NCBI GenBank assembly: GCA_026261815.1 | Contig: JAMPIT010000417.1 | Span: 7,597,501-7,661,500, forward strand | Source of the DNA: Monarcha castaneiventris obscurior | Taxonomy: Eukaryota > Chordata > Aves > Passeriformes > Monarchidae | DNA: 64,000 bases | Reading direction: 5' to 3' | Shown: piece by piece, positions 34,001-43,870 of the stretch | Layout: every line of letters starts with the position of its first letter | Numbering within the stretch: the first letter of the stretch is position 1 | Position numbers and translations under genes: made by a program | Notes under the pieces: generated by a model | Told to the model about the DNA's origin: nothing | What the model saw: the letters and a program-made list of their open reading frames with translations, nothing else | Database searches by the model: none

Positions 34001-37000
34001 TGGCGGCTCAGTGCGCTCCATCAATGACCTCCAGCGTGCCCTGCGGATAGACTCCGTAGGTAAATCTCCTCTTCACCAAACGCTCCTCTATTTTTAATTA
34101 AGTCTTTGGGCAGCGAGGGGAGGCTGGGAGGGGATATTCTCTTTTTCAGCAGGCACACTATCAACAGACTTCATTATAAATATAGGAGCTATTCAGGAGC
34201 CAAGACCTGTCTGTTTACAGACTTAATCCCCCTGAAACTTGTGGGAGTTAGAGGCAACTAGATGCTTTTTTAGGTCTCCTAACTATCTGGTCTATTGAGA
34301 GACACTGGCTCCCAAGAATGGTAGGAGATGGACAAGGTGAGTCCAAAGAACTGAGATCACCATTCTTCACCCTGGGAGATGCTCAGGCAGCAGGGCTTGA
34401 ATTGGACAAGGATCAGATTAAGAGGCGGCAGAATGGCAGGTGGAAATAGGGTGACAGAGGAGGAAAGGGCTGAGTGGGTTTCCAGGTTTAGCATCCACAA
34501 AAGGCCACAGGCTCCCAGAGACGCTTAGGAGGAGAGCAGCAGAGCACATGTCCGTGGGTGAGATACGGGACAGGGGCTAAGTCAGGGTAGCGTTGCTTCA
34601 CCACCCGCCCCTAGATAAGAGCTCCAGGGGCTGCAGGGCCTCGGGGTCACTTGGCCAGGGCTGAGTGCAGGGAGCAGCAGGAGCAGCAAAGCGTGGAGGG
34701 GTCGGCACGTGTGGGAACTGGAGCACGCGCCACGGCGGCTGGGCCGGCCCAGGAATTTATTTATAAACGGTCTCTTCAGAGCAAATTCCTTTCTATTCTA
34801 ACCCTGCTCCCGCCCGTCGTCCCCCAGCCCCCCCAGCTCGACTTCTCTCTCGTGTTTTGTCTGTTTTGAGCTTTGTAATCCTTGCCGAGACACTATCTAC
34901 GGGGGAACAGAATTTCCTGCTTTTGTTTCCTATGCCAGTCCAACCACTGGCGCAGTCTCAAAAGCATTCCCGCTGCCTTTCAAAACGGCCCTGGAGGGGC
35001 AGGGGGGGAAAGCAAGGGGGAGGGCACCAGCTGTGTTCAGCTATTGTTTGTCTTAGAAAGAGGCGACCGGGCTCCCCACCACCGCCAGGGCCACTCCCTG
35101 CCCTCACCAGTTCCCTCCTCCTTGTCCACGAGCCACACAATGGGGCAACTTCCAAAATTAGCCGTGCGGGATTGTCCCAGGCTGGTCCCCCTCCGCCCCA
35201 AATATCTTCAGTGCTGATCCAGGGTGTAGAAGGACAACCTAGAGGAGGGAGGGACACGATTCTCAACAGATTTGTTTTGAGCCAACAGTTGTTGCTATTT
35301 TTTTGCCCCCATTTCTCTCCTCTCATCAACTCAACTTGTGCACCAAAGGCAGCCCCTACCCTCGTTTGATAAAATGCCACAGGATGGAGGGGTGGGCAAG
35401 GAGCAGCTGAGAAGCTGCACCCACTCTGTCATGGCCTGGTGTCTAAGGAACTGATACATCTCTATCGTGGCTATTAACCAGCCTCACGATTAAGAAACAA
35501 AATGGGCTTATCTTGTTGGCTCCAGAAGCCCAGGGGTATGAGAGAAGGCTGCAGAGCTTTGAGTCACTGGTTTCACTTCAGGTCCCAGACACGGAAGGCT
35601 GGTCAGGGTAACAGAAAGTGCCGCTGTGAAGCTGTTTCTTTATTGCACCCCGTGGCTCTCATCTGTTCCCAGGTACTGACTGAGGGGCATTGGCATTTGC
35701 TTGCCCTGTGAGGTATTAGCAAATTAGCGTGCTAGCAAAATGATCCCAAAGTGGCTGGAGCTATTCCCTGTGCTGTCTGTGCACCCTGTGTGTGTCAGAG
35801 CTGCTTCCCTCCGCTGGGAAGCAGAATGAGGCAGCTCCAGGAGGCAGATGGGCTGAGACAGTGCTCTCCTGACCTTGGGCACTACTGCAGACACAGCAAC
35901 AGAGGTGTGTAGAGTGGGAGTCATCTCCTTAACTGTGGTTGCCCACAAAGCAGCGGCTGCCCATGTAAACCAGTCATCCAGACACCTTCTCTAGCCCAGA
36001 GAGAACTACAGGCCCTTCTAAAGTGTGATCCACCAGTTCTCATTTTGGGTGCTTGCCTGAGGGCGAGACAAATGGTGCCTGGAATTGATCACACCTTTCC
36101 AGCCACTTGAAAGGGTGTCTGTCTGTCCACCTCACATGTAGGTGTTGACTGCTCATTGACAGGCACGATTCCTGCCTTGTGAATTCAGCCTCTGTGCACG
36201 CATCCCAAATCCATCAGCGACTGCTTGAGACCTGAGCAGAGAGCAAAGTCCCTGCTCCCCTTTATGAGAGGGCTGCACTAGGGCAGGGCTGAGGAAGAGG
36301 AATGGGACATGATAGGTAAGGGAAGTCTGCTCCACCACACATCTGATAAGCAGAGATCTTCCACTGGCCCCTAATTCCCTTTAAGAAAATTGCTCCCTTG
36401 ATGCTGACGTCCATTCAGTTTCCTTCAGCTGCTAAAGCAGGTCGGAGAAGGAAAGAGCTGTGGCTGGGTGGGAGCTATCTTCGAGCGCAGCCATTGTCCC
36501 GAGCTCAGGAGGGGCTGCGTGTTGGAGTGCTCCATGGGGATTATGGGCATTTCTCTATTCAGCACTTCCTATGGGAAAAAGCAGTGGGGTGGGAGGGAAC
36601 CGCTCAGGGCTGGCCTGAATGCTATCGGTCTTCCTCTCCCATCGCTGACTGAACCACCTCCAGATCCTGCCTCTTACCTCGGAGTAGTATAGAGGAAAAG
36701 TCATTTTAACTTTATTTTTCTGTTCTTCTGTCATAAAACTGCTCTAACCTAGAGCAGCTGAGGTGAGTTGGGAGAGAGAAAGCAAGCACCCCACCTACCA
36801 CCCTTCCCCTTCTTCACCTGCCCTCTCACCTCCCAACTCTCCCAGTCCCAAGCCATCCCAGCAAGGCACCTCAGTGTTAAATACCAAGTGTTGTGCTTGT
36901 CCCATCTTTGGTTCTTGGTCCTCCTTGGTGCTATCCTGGTCTCAGCTGGCCAATCTGAATCCCGCTGCTACTCCTCTCTGACACCAGAAAGTCCCGACAC

Positions 37001-40000
37001 GGGCCTTACCTTTCTTGAGCTGGAGTTTTCCTCTCCTAGACCTGGCTGGGTTCCCTCTTTCAGGATAGGCTTGTTGCTTTGAGCTGCCTAGTCTGAGAAA
37101 AGAGTGTCCGTGCCACAGCACAGCTGTGACCTTGCTTGTGGATTTACACGTAGCATGAAGTCCTGGGTCCGTGGCTTATCCCATGTCCCTGCACTTTGCC
37201 TGGTGATCTGAGCACAAGTGCCTGCTGTCTTCTCCTGCCTCTACCTGGTGCTATTAAGTCATGTCTTACCCTTTGCAGAGCAGGACAGCTTGAGCCTGAG
37301 CCTGAATGCAACTCAGCCTGATCAAAATCCTGTGGCCCTGTCCCGAGAGCGACGAAGCCTAGGTGAGCTGGGGGTCTTGCACCTTGTGACTGTTGGGGCA
37401 CTCACCTGAGCAGCCATGGGTGGTCCAGATACGTGTCTGAGACCCAGATGTGGGGGTAGAGGTTATAGTGCGCCTGTATGTGTGGAGACATGAGAAGGAG
37501 GGTCTGGGCCTGGAGCAGGAGGTGTGTGTTACACCCTGGGAGGGCAGGGGAGGGAGACCGGACTTCTGTGTGCTGCTCTGCTTTAAATCCTGATGGTGCT
37601 TGTTGGCTCCAAAGTGTCATCTCCTGCCTGGGCTGCAGGGACAAGCATCATTGTACAGGGGCTTCCTGCACAGGGCATGGCTCTGTGTAGGGAGAGCTGG
37701 AGGGGTGGGAGAAAGAGAAAGAATGTCTGTGTGTGTGCGTGTGAGAGCCATGTGGGGTCCTTCTCTCACAGGAGAAGTGGCTGAGGTGGGTTGGGGCCAG
37801 CTGCAAAGCCCATTTCACCCCCTGTTTCTCTGCTGGCCCTCCGCAGATGCCCTGGCAGCAGCAGAGACGGCCGTGCTCGCGGAGTGCAAGACGCGGGAGG
37901 TGGTCTTCGAGATCTCCCGCAACATGGTGGACAGCACCAACGCCAACTTCGTGGTGTGGCCGCCCTGCGTGGAGGTGCAGCGCTGCTCCGGGTGCTGCAA
38001 CAACCGCAACGTGCAGTGCCGCCCCACGCAGATCCGCGTCCGGCACGTCCAGGTGAGGGACACACCTCCCGCTGCTCCCTCCTCCTGCGCCCACCGCCAG
38101 CCCTGTGCCCCAGAGCCAAAGCCGGGGCAGGTCCCAGGTGCTGGGCTCATGCAGCCCTCTGTCCCCTCTGCAGTGGCCACGCAGCGCCGCAGCCACTGAT
38201 GTCCGTGCCAGCCGCTGGAAGGGCTGGTGCTGTCCAGCAGCTGGGGACTGTCACCACGCAGAGCTGCAGGGCACTGTCCCCAGCTGCAGCTCCACGCCAT
38301 GGCCCTTCCTGTGGGTTGAGGAGGCCTTGTCTGCTGTGTTAGAGCAGAAGAAGCAGGGTACTGTCATCGCGGGAACTGGTTTTGATGCCTAAAGAGGAGG
38401 GTTTGCAGTGTCAGTCTCCATCCCCCCACCGCTGCTGCAGCATCTTTCCGAGACACACAGTGGAACAGCTTCTCTTTCTCAGCCCACAGTTACCTCCTGA
38501 CCTGCTCCATCAGCCAGCAGACACCTGACAGCTAACCTCTTGCTCTGATCCTCCCCTCACAGCTACCAGTGATCTCCTCGCAGCTTCCTCCCAGACAGCT
38601 TTTTTAAAAATAATATTCATCCCATACTAATCCTCTGCCTGAGCCATAAGAGACTCCCCCAGGCAGGCAGCAGAGGTTGGCTGGGAGAGATTGTATTCAC
38701 ACACAGCCCTTTTCATCAGGAAATTCCTTTCTCAGAAAAGCCAGGCTGAACGAGGGAAAAATGGGGGGGGGAGCAGGAGTTGTTTTTCTGGAAAAAAACA
38801 AGTGAGAGGTCAAAAGCCAGCCTGAAAAAGTGACCTGGAAATGGTTTCTTTGGGGACAGAGGTCTCTCTATTGTTTGGCTGGAAGTGTTTGTCTAGCGAG
38901 CAGCGTGCGGTCTGAAGCGTGTGGAGTGGGCTTTCAAGGAAAGATAAACAGCCTGGCTGCTTCGGCGCTGGCTGAGGGATGCTGCTGGGGGCAGTGGGTT
39001 TAGAGGAATTCCATCCCAGATGCACAGCAGAGCGAGTATTTATAGCTTGGGGAGCACTTCAGGGACCACAGAGTTGTTAGATAAGCTGAGTGGGGTCAGG
39101 CCTGGCTGCTGCTGGAGTGGGAGGACCCCCTAGAAAGCTTGTGCCCTGTGGTGGGATGTGGAGCAATGAGTCTTCCCTCTGAGTCAGCACTGGTGGAGAG
39201 TTGGAGGGAATTTCCAGAGCACCGCCTTCCCCGTGAAACACAGAGCCGAGGGCTTCAGCCCTGTGAGTTATTAAAGAGCTTGAGACAAATTCAGACAGGC
39301 CTCAGCAGAGCTGGTGAGGCTGCGTTAGCTTCCTTCGGGCCTGAGGTTTTCTCCTTTTGCCCTTCCTGTAGGTTCCTGTGGGAATTATCCTGGTTGCCCC
39401 CAGGTCTCTGCCATCGCATCTGTCAGAAACAGGCTAGCATGTCCTGCATGTTCCATGTTTCTGTCTCTGATCAACCAGTCATCCTGCTTAAGCACTGGGA
39501 ATAGTTAGGAGCAGGGGAACCAATTGGAGATATCCACACTTGTCTGGTCTAGGTCTGCTCTGCTGCCATGTTCGGAATTATCTCCTGTACACACTGCCCC
39601 TGAATCTGAGCAGCGCTCTGTAAGCTGCCTTCTGACCCTTTAGGAAGAAAGCCAGGACTAAAGTGCACTGACACTGAGTCATTTTACAGACTGGGAGCCG
39701 AAGCTGTATTCATCTTTTGCTTGCCTTCCTCTTGCAAACAGGTGAAGAAGATCGAATTTGTCCAGAGGAAGCCAAAATTCAAAAACGTCGTTGTGCCTTT
39801 GGAGGACCACGTGCAGTGTCGGTGTGAAGCCGTGTTCCGACCACCCCCCAGGAACATCCGTCCAGGGCCACGTGAACAGAGACGTAAGGATCTTGGCATT
39901 AGTAGAGTGAAGGGAGGGGTGAGAAGAGGGGCTGGGGAGAGAGAAAAGAGACCTCCACTGGTTTCATTCTGCTTAGCTCCAGTGAATCCCAAGGGCCTTC

Positions 40001-40425
40001 GCTGGTTTATACCAGCTGAGGGACCTTTCCCAGGATGTCTGCCTGCCAGGAAAGGGCTGAAACTGAGGGAAAAGAAGGAGGGGAAGGTGAGAGGTGAGGG
40101 GAAGGGCATGGTGGGAAAAGGAAGAGGGCAGAGACTGTGGAGAACAGAGGACAAGGAACAGAAGAACAGAAAGAGGCCTTGTGGCCCTGCTGTCACGAAG
40201 CTCTTTGTTGACAGTGTGTGGAGAAGGATATTTCAACAAGAGCCATCTGCCCCTGGCTGTACAGACACTCTCCCCTCTGTTTTGGCAGGCTTGTCACCGG
40301 CGTTCACCACAGCCGCTGTCTCACAGAGGCGGCGAGTGCGCCGGCCGCCGGCACAGAAGAGGAAACATAAGAAGTACAAGCATGTCAACGATAAGAAAGT
40401 GCTGAAAGAAATCCTCATAGCATAG
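27468..40425 (+). CDS. PDGFB: Platelet-derived growth factor subunit B precursor (whole gene, join of six coding exons)
   Basis: Join 27,468-27,524, 33,963-34,059, 37,279-37,362, 37,847-38,052, 39,742-39,883, 40,289-40,425: 723 nt, 240 residues plus stop (human 241). The product is a secreted disulfide-linked dimer (BB, or AB with PDGFA) that binds PDGFRB and PDGFRA and drives growth and recruitment of pericytes and other mesenchymal cells. Residues 1-19 form the signal peptide; a propeptide follows with N-glycosylation site N61-A-T and furin site RERR at 74-77. The mature chain starts at S78. The eight PDGF/VEGF-domain cysteines are C93, C120, C126, C129, C130, C137, C174 and C176. Residues 209-224 are the basic retention motif. 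The start was chosen because it gives a signal peptide directly ahead of the conserved GDPIPE propeptide start. Identification is from sequence and family knowledge. The retroviral sis oncogene derives from the mammalian counterpart. Confidence 0.98.
32680..33818 (+). repeat. Pair of 25-26 bp direct repeats in intron 1
   Basis: Copy 1 (32,680-32,704) and copy 2 (33,793-33,818) share AAAGCCCTCAAGGTTTAAA followed by GCCAAC; copy 2 has one extra A. The flanks do not match, so the shared stretch ends abruptly on both sides. A partial match (AAGCCCTCAAG) occurs near 43,697 in the last exon. They could be remnants of a dispersed repeat or a duplicated functional motif; I do not recognise a family. 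Confidence 0.8.
33350..33450. promoter_or_regulatory. Candidate intronic element with octamer motif
   Basis: Within about 60 bp there is an AGGTCA half-site, a CCTATAAAAAAG stretch, a perfect ATGCAAAT octamer (33,417-33,424) and an AT-rich TGATGTATATTATTGG segment. POU-domain factors bind the octamer. An intronic enhancer role is possible but not shown. Confidence 0.2.
33963..34059 (+). CDS. PDGFB: PDGFB coding exon 2 (N-terminal propeptide)
   Basis: 97 nt, residues 20-51 plus the first base of codon 52. It begins [12 protein letters not shown], nearly the same as the human propeptide start, and continues [12 protein letters not shown], matching the human IRSFDDLQRLL region. The acceptor CTGGCAG and donor GTAG|GTAAAT are clear. 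The propeptide assists folding, dimerisation and secretion and is removed before or after release. Confidence 0.97.
34060..37278 (+). other. PDGFB: PDGFB intron 2
   Basis: 3,219 bp, GT-AG, phase 1. The acceptor is CCCTTTGCAG. 34,750-34,802 contains an AT-rich segment (AATTTATTTATAAACGG) that differs from its GC-rich flanks. No other gene or repeat is supported. Confidence 0.9.
37279..37362 (+). CDS. PDGFB: PDGFB coding exon 3 (glycosylation site and furin site)
   Basis: 84 nt, residues 52-79 and the first base of codon 80. It encodes [13 protein letters not shown], whose N-A-T sequon (N61) occupies the position of the human N-M-T, and ends [12 protein letters not shown] (74-77) is a canonical R-X-[K/R]-R furin site, aligned with human RGRR|SL; cleavage there frees the mature chain beginning SLD. 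The middle of this exon is the least conserved part of the protein relative to human. Confidence 0.95.
37363..37846 (+). other. PDGFB: PDGFB intron 3
   Basis: 484 bp, donor GTGAGC, acceptor CCCTCCGCAG, phase 1. A short GTGTGTGTGCGTGTGAGAG run lies near 37,727-37,746. Nothing else is seen. Confidence 0.92.
37847..38052 (+). CDS. PDGFB: PDGFB coding exon 4 (core of the cystine-knot growth factor domain)
   Basis: 206 nt, residues 80-148. It carries six of the eight conserved cysteines: C93 in AECKTR, C120 in [11 protein letters not shown]126/C129/C130 in RCSGCC and C137 in NVQCRPTQ. The stretch from TNANF to RPTQ is almost the same as in human PDGF-B. These residues form the intrachain knot, the two interchain bridges and the receptor-binding loop I. 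The exon is strikingly GC-rich compared with exons 2 and 5, which produces long open frames in other frames and on the opposite strand; those are shadows. Confidence 0.99.
38053..39741 (+). other. PDGFB: PDGFB intron 4
   Basis: 1,689 bp, donor GTGAGG, acceptor CTTGCAAACAG, phase 0. No repeat or gene is supported; a G9 run occurs near 38,763. Confidence 0.92.
39742..39883 (+). CDS. PDGFB: PDGFB coding exon 5 (end of growth factor domain)
   Basis: 142 nt, residues 149-195 plus the first base of codon 196. [15 protein letters not shown] corresponds to receptor-binding loop III of human [15 protein letters not shown] supplies the last two cysteines, C174 and C176. The following [15 protein letters not shown] is a basic linker that differs from human, which is longer and Ala/Thr-rich here. 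The donor is GAC|GTAAGG. Confidence 0.97.
39884..40288 (+). other. PDGFB: PDGFB intron 5, in frame and without stop codons
   Basis: 405 bp, donor GTAAGG, acceptor TTTTGGCAG. The length is exactly 3 x 135 and there is no stop codon in the coding frame, so the frame of exon 5 runs unbroken through it into exon 6 and the normal stop. The hypothetical insert is rich in Lys, Arg, Gly and Glu (for example [16 protein letters not shown] and KEQKNRKRP). Its purine-rich composition partly explains the lack of stops. If retained, the protein would be 375 residues. I treat it as an intron because both splice sites are good and human PDGFB is spliced at this place. Confidence 0.9.
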
Positions 40426-40458
40426 AAGTGCTGGCAGGGGAGAGAGAGCACAAGGCAG
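40289..40458 (+). CDS. PDGFB: PDGFB coding exon 6 (basic retention tail, stop, start of 3' UTR)
   Basis: Coding part 40,289-40,425 (137 nt): the rest of codon 196, residues 197-240 and stop TAG at 40,423-40,425. It encodes [10 protein letters not shown], then KRKHKKYKH and [10 protein letters not shown]. The Arg/Lys cluster at 209-224 corresponds to the human retention motif, which binds heparan sulfate proteoglycans, keeps PDGF-BB near the producing cell, and can be removed proteolytically to give a diffusible form. 33 nt of 3' UTR follow the stop before the donor GCAG|GTAACA. Confidence 0.96.
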
Positions 40459-41673
40459 GTAACAGCAAGCTGCTTTTTCAGTCGGGTGGGATGTCCTCCT
40501 GGGACACGGCATCTTAGAGCCTTCCCACACCGCTGACCGCTCGTTCAGTATGGGGCTACTGCAGGACAAAACCGGGGTTGAAGGAGGAGGAGGAGCTAGG
40601 TTGGGTGCCAACATGTGCATTCTGTTTGTGGAATGAAGGCTCTTTGCAAAGTTGTAATGATCATGCTGCAGCCATCCTTGCTCTCAGGCCCCACCCTCTC
40701 CTTTCTATGCCTCCCTTCCAGGCAGAGAACAAGCCTGACTTCTCCCTACACCTAAATCCCCTTGGAGTCCATGTAATTCATCTCTTCCGTGGAGCAACTC
40801 CTGTTCTAGTTTCTTTATTGATTCTCCATTGAAAACAGAGAATTAATGTTGCTCTGGGGATCCCTCTTCCTTTTATTTCGTTAGTTGAGTTGGCAGAAAG
40901 ACTGAAAAACAGCAACACTTTCGGTTCATCACTCTCCTAGCGGGAAGCCTATGTGCATGAGAAAGGTCATACCGGGGAAAGGAGAACTGGAATCTCTGGC
41001 AAGAGACCTGGACTTTGTCAGGCCAGGGTCTGATTCTTCTCTCCATGACTTGTGTAAACAGGAGTAATTCCCTCATCACCAGAAGAATTTCACTGGTGCA
41101 AGGGAAAGGAGACTGAGCCCTGGTTCCCCATGAGAGGAAAAGGTGCAGAAAAGAAGGAAAGAGTAGTCAGGGTGCAGATTGGTGGGAGCTGAATTTAGAG
41201 AGAGGCGACACAGCTTAACAGGGAGAGCCCTGGCTCATGGCTCAGCAGTTCCAGCTCTGGTGCAGCCACTTGAATAAGCCCAGGCCAGTCACTTCACATT
41301 CACTTCCCCTCACCCCGGGAGAGGGGACAGCAGGCTTCCATGTGTGGCATTTCAGGAGCTGAGGACAAGGGGCACTGGGCAGTGTCTTAAGACTGGGATT
41401 CCCACGCTTAGCACTACGAGAGCTCTGGTTATCCCAGGACTCTCCTGGCCAGCCTAAAGTTCCCAGGGTAGAAATAATGCAAACCCATGCAAATCTCAGC
41501 TCTGGCTGAAGCTGTTCAGGGGAAAAAATAGAGGAGGTCAAAAGTGCTCCCAGGCTTCTAATCTGGCACTTTAGCAGAAATACTTCCAGAGGAGAAAAGG
41601 GGATAGGAGGGGAGCTGCAGGGGGCAAAGGGTTACATGTTCTAATGCTGTGTCTGGTTTTGTTTCACTTCCAG
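40459..41673 (+). other. PDGFB: PDGFB intron 6 (within the 3' UTR)
   Basis: 1,215 bp, donor GTAACA, acceptor TTTCACTTCCAG. It lies after the stop codon, as in human PDGFB, where the last exon is also non-coding. It contains a fold-back repeat at 41,023-41,123. Confidence 0.85.
41023..41123. mobile_element. Ancient fold-back (MITE-like) element in intron 6
   Basis: The 101-bp segment begins CCAGGGTCTGATTC and ends GAGACTGAGCCCTGG, which are imperfect inverted repeats of one another. Inside are GTGTAAACAGGAGTAATTCC and TTTCACTGGTGCA, matching my recollection of a palindromic element common in turtles and crocodilians (arms of the type ACACCAGTGTAAATCAGGAGTAA). I cannot name the family. Its decay fits insertion before modern birds diverged. 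Confidence 0.5.
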
Positions 41674-41772
41674 GTTTATTTAATGTATTTGCTGTATTGC
41701 CCCCATGGGGTCCTTGGAATGATAACTTTTCCTCTTTGTCCATCTGCCTCGACGTCTGATTCAGACGGCAAT

Positions 41773-41779
41773 TGGTGCT
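41773..41779 (+). promoter_or_regulatory. PDGFB: miR-29 seed match in PDGFB 3' UTR
   Basis: TGGTGCT pairs with positions 2-8 of the miR-29 family. It is followed by T rather than A, so it is a 7-mer site. It lies in the part of the 3' UTR that I recall as conserved with human, where the same TGGTGCTT is present. Repression of PDGF-family transcripts by miR-29 fits this, but regulation in this species is inferred. Confidence 0.5.
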
Positions 41780-41920
41780 TCCCTTTCCATCAGTGGACCT
41801 TCTCCCACCAAAGCCTCCCTTTCATTTATTAGCATAATTTTAAAAATTTTACACACACACACAAAAGGACAAGGATGACCTACATATATATATATATATA
41901 TGAGAAAAGAACAAAGTACA

Positions 41921-41926
41921 AATAAA
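41921..41926 (+). terminator. PDGFB: Possible proximal polyadenylation signal
   Basis: Canonical AATAAA about 250 bp into the last exon, just after an (AT)n run. Downstream sequence is not strongly GU-rich, so use is uncertain. If used it would give a transcript with a 3' UTR under 0.3 kb that keeps the conserved block and the miR-29 site but loses the TG/TA repeats. Confidence 0.3.
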
Positions 41927-42549
41927 ACCGTGAATGCCAACAGCCACAATTTGCGATGAGAACAGGACAGTTCCTTCCCTGCTACAGAGGACAGGATGGA
42001 AAATGTGAAAAGGAAAGTGGGTCCAATTTCTTCCGAGGGAAGGAGAAAAACAGATGGACAGAGGCCAAAAGGGGAATATTCTCCCTTTCCCTCGTGCTTC
42101 TGGTAAGGCTGGGGGGCCCAGCTGAGATCTACCCTTGCACTGGACCTACTTTTTGGAAACAGGCAAATCTCAGATTGCGAGCGGCGACCAATGATGGAAA
42201 ATGCACTAAGGACTTTTATCGCCCTACCTGGACAGATATATATTTTTAATGTGCGTGTGTATATTTTATTTTAAAAAAGAAAACCAAAACCACTAAGGTA
42301 TACAACATCTCGGGGAACAGAACAAACAAGCAAAGAAACAAAACAAAGAAGCCAAATGCATTCCCCCACTCCCTTTCCCCCCCTGCTCCTGGTGCTGACT
42401 GGAAGGTGTTTGGATCGTGGGGAAGGAGCACACGGCGGCAGAATCGTCTCCACGCCCCCGGCCCCTGCCAAGGGGAGCCATCTTTGCACATGCTGGTGGA
42501 GAATTCAACTTTCCAGGCTCGGACTCAAATTATTTTTTAAATTCACTCT

Positions 42550-42664
42550 GTATGTGTGCGTGTGTATATGTGTGTGTGTGTGTATATATATATATATACG
42601 TGTGCGTGCGTGTGCGTGTGTATGTGTATTTATACATACATATATAAAAATATATATATATATG
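42550..42664 (+). repeat. TG/TA/CG alternating purine-pyrimidine tract in 3' UTR
   Basis: About 115 bp of (TG)n, (TA)n and TGCGTG steps, e.g. GTGTGTGTGTGTGTATATATATATATATACG followed by TATATAAAAATATATATATATATG. Alternating purine-pyrimidine DNA favours Z-DNA and cruciform structures and is likely length-polymorphic. In RNA it could form a U/A-rich hairpin. Confidence 0.9.
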
Positions 42665-43758
42665 TTCTTCAATGGATTTCATTCCCCAGTGGCAGGAAGC
42701 TCAGAGGCACGTGCATGCATTGGCTCCACTGGGCTGGCAGAAAAGCACACGGTTACTGCAACGTGCCTGAGAGGCCGGGGACGGGGCAGGCAGAGGCATC
42801 ATCTGATCTCTCTCTTTCTTGTTACCCTTTTCTCTCACTCTGCACCCCCCCGCTCCCAGCACAACTTCCTTGCAGGAGGTGAAGTGGCACCACAACAAGA
42901 CCAAGGACAGCCAAACTTAGAAGCATGACTTAATCTCAATGAGTTGTCCTTGCCTGCTCTGTGGTCTTGAAAGCAGAATCATGTCATTCCCACGAGGTTT
43001 TTAACCCTTTCCTGGGTGCCCTGCATATTATGCCTCCACTAATCTCTCCCTGCCAATGTCCCCACATCTCCCATCGTTTTCCTCACATTTTCCCTCTCAA
43101 ATTCCTTCTTGATCTTTACCCATTAGATGTTCCCAACCCACTTAGCTTGGAAGTTGATCCATGATGTGGACAGCTCTGTGTAGGTATAGAGAAAGAAATG
43201 AGGATGGTCTTCACAGCTGGCAGCAGCCATCTGAGACAGAAAGGAGCTCTTCTAAGTGAGGAGGACTCAGAGAACAACTGGAGGGTCAGTTGTAGAGTCC
43301 CTCCTGGGCCACTGCCTGTCTTCAAGGAGGGAGGAGGACTGTGTCGCAGGGTCTGGCTTTGCACAGGTAATAGTCAGAAACCATTAGCAGAATTGTTACA
43401 TATGATGGGAATTCCCAGCATCACCTTGGAGTCAGGGCCTTGGGTTGTGCTGTGCTGGGCACTGCAGTTCTACACGAAGAAAACGCCTGCCCAGAGCAAT
43501 CACACGGCGCTTCTCCCCTTGCACACACACACCCCTATCGTGGGGCAAAACTCTGGAGGGAGATGGGGAAAGCAGCCAAAGCCACAGCCTGGGAGCTGTT
43601 ACAAGTTGTGGAGGGACCCAGACCTCACCTCCTGCAAGCCCAGAGCATTTCTCGTACCACTGCCAAGGCAGCACGTTGCTCCCTCCTTCCATCCCTAAGC
43701 CCTCAAGTCTTAAGACACTTTCTTTTCCTGTTCCAAAATCTGTTTCTTTTGGTTTGTA

Positions 43759-43870
43759 AATAAGGTGAGGTTTTGTTTTATTTTATTTTATTTTTTTTTG
43801 CCTTTTTTAAATGTAAGATTAATTTATACTCAGTACTGTATTTAAAGTTGTAAAAAAGAAAAAAAAAAGA
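43759..43870 (+). terminator. PDGFB: Probable PDGFB 3' end / polyadenylation region
   Basis: AATAAG (43,759-43,764), a weak variant of AATAAA, is followed by GTGAGGTTTTGTTTTATTTTATTTTATTT, which looks like a GU/U-rich downstream element. An A-rich stretch near 43,853-43,880 might instead mark the mapped end of cDNAs by internal priming. The nearest canonical AATAAA beyond is at 46,650. Confidence 0.4.

Larger units (their letters stand above)
41674..43790 (+). other. PDGFB: PDGFB exon 7, non-coding 3' UTR
   Basis: It starts GTTTATTTAATGTATTTGC directly after the CAG acceptor and continues TTGCCCCCATGGGGTCCTTGG and CTGATTCAGACGGCAATTGG. I recognise these as closely matching the first 120 bp of the human PDGFB last exon. 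An ATTTA motif lies in the first 15 bases. TGGTGCT at 41,773-41,779 is a perfect match to the miR-29 seed. Simple repeats at 41,883-41,901 (TA) and 42,550-42,664 (TG/TA) follow. The end is uncertain: an AATAAG hexamer at 43,759-43,764 precedes a T-rich stretch, but the UTR could run to about 43,870. Confidence 0.8.

Noticed and set aside
37648..38342. Frames of 182, 183, 161 and 117 codons over PDGFB exon 4
   Set aside because: They are shadows of the GC-rich exon 4 in other frames and on the other strand; the PDGF frame alone shows conserved protein sequence.
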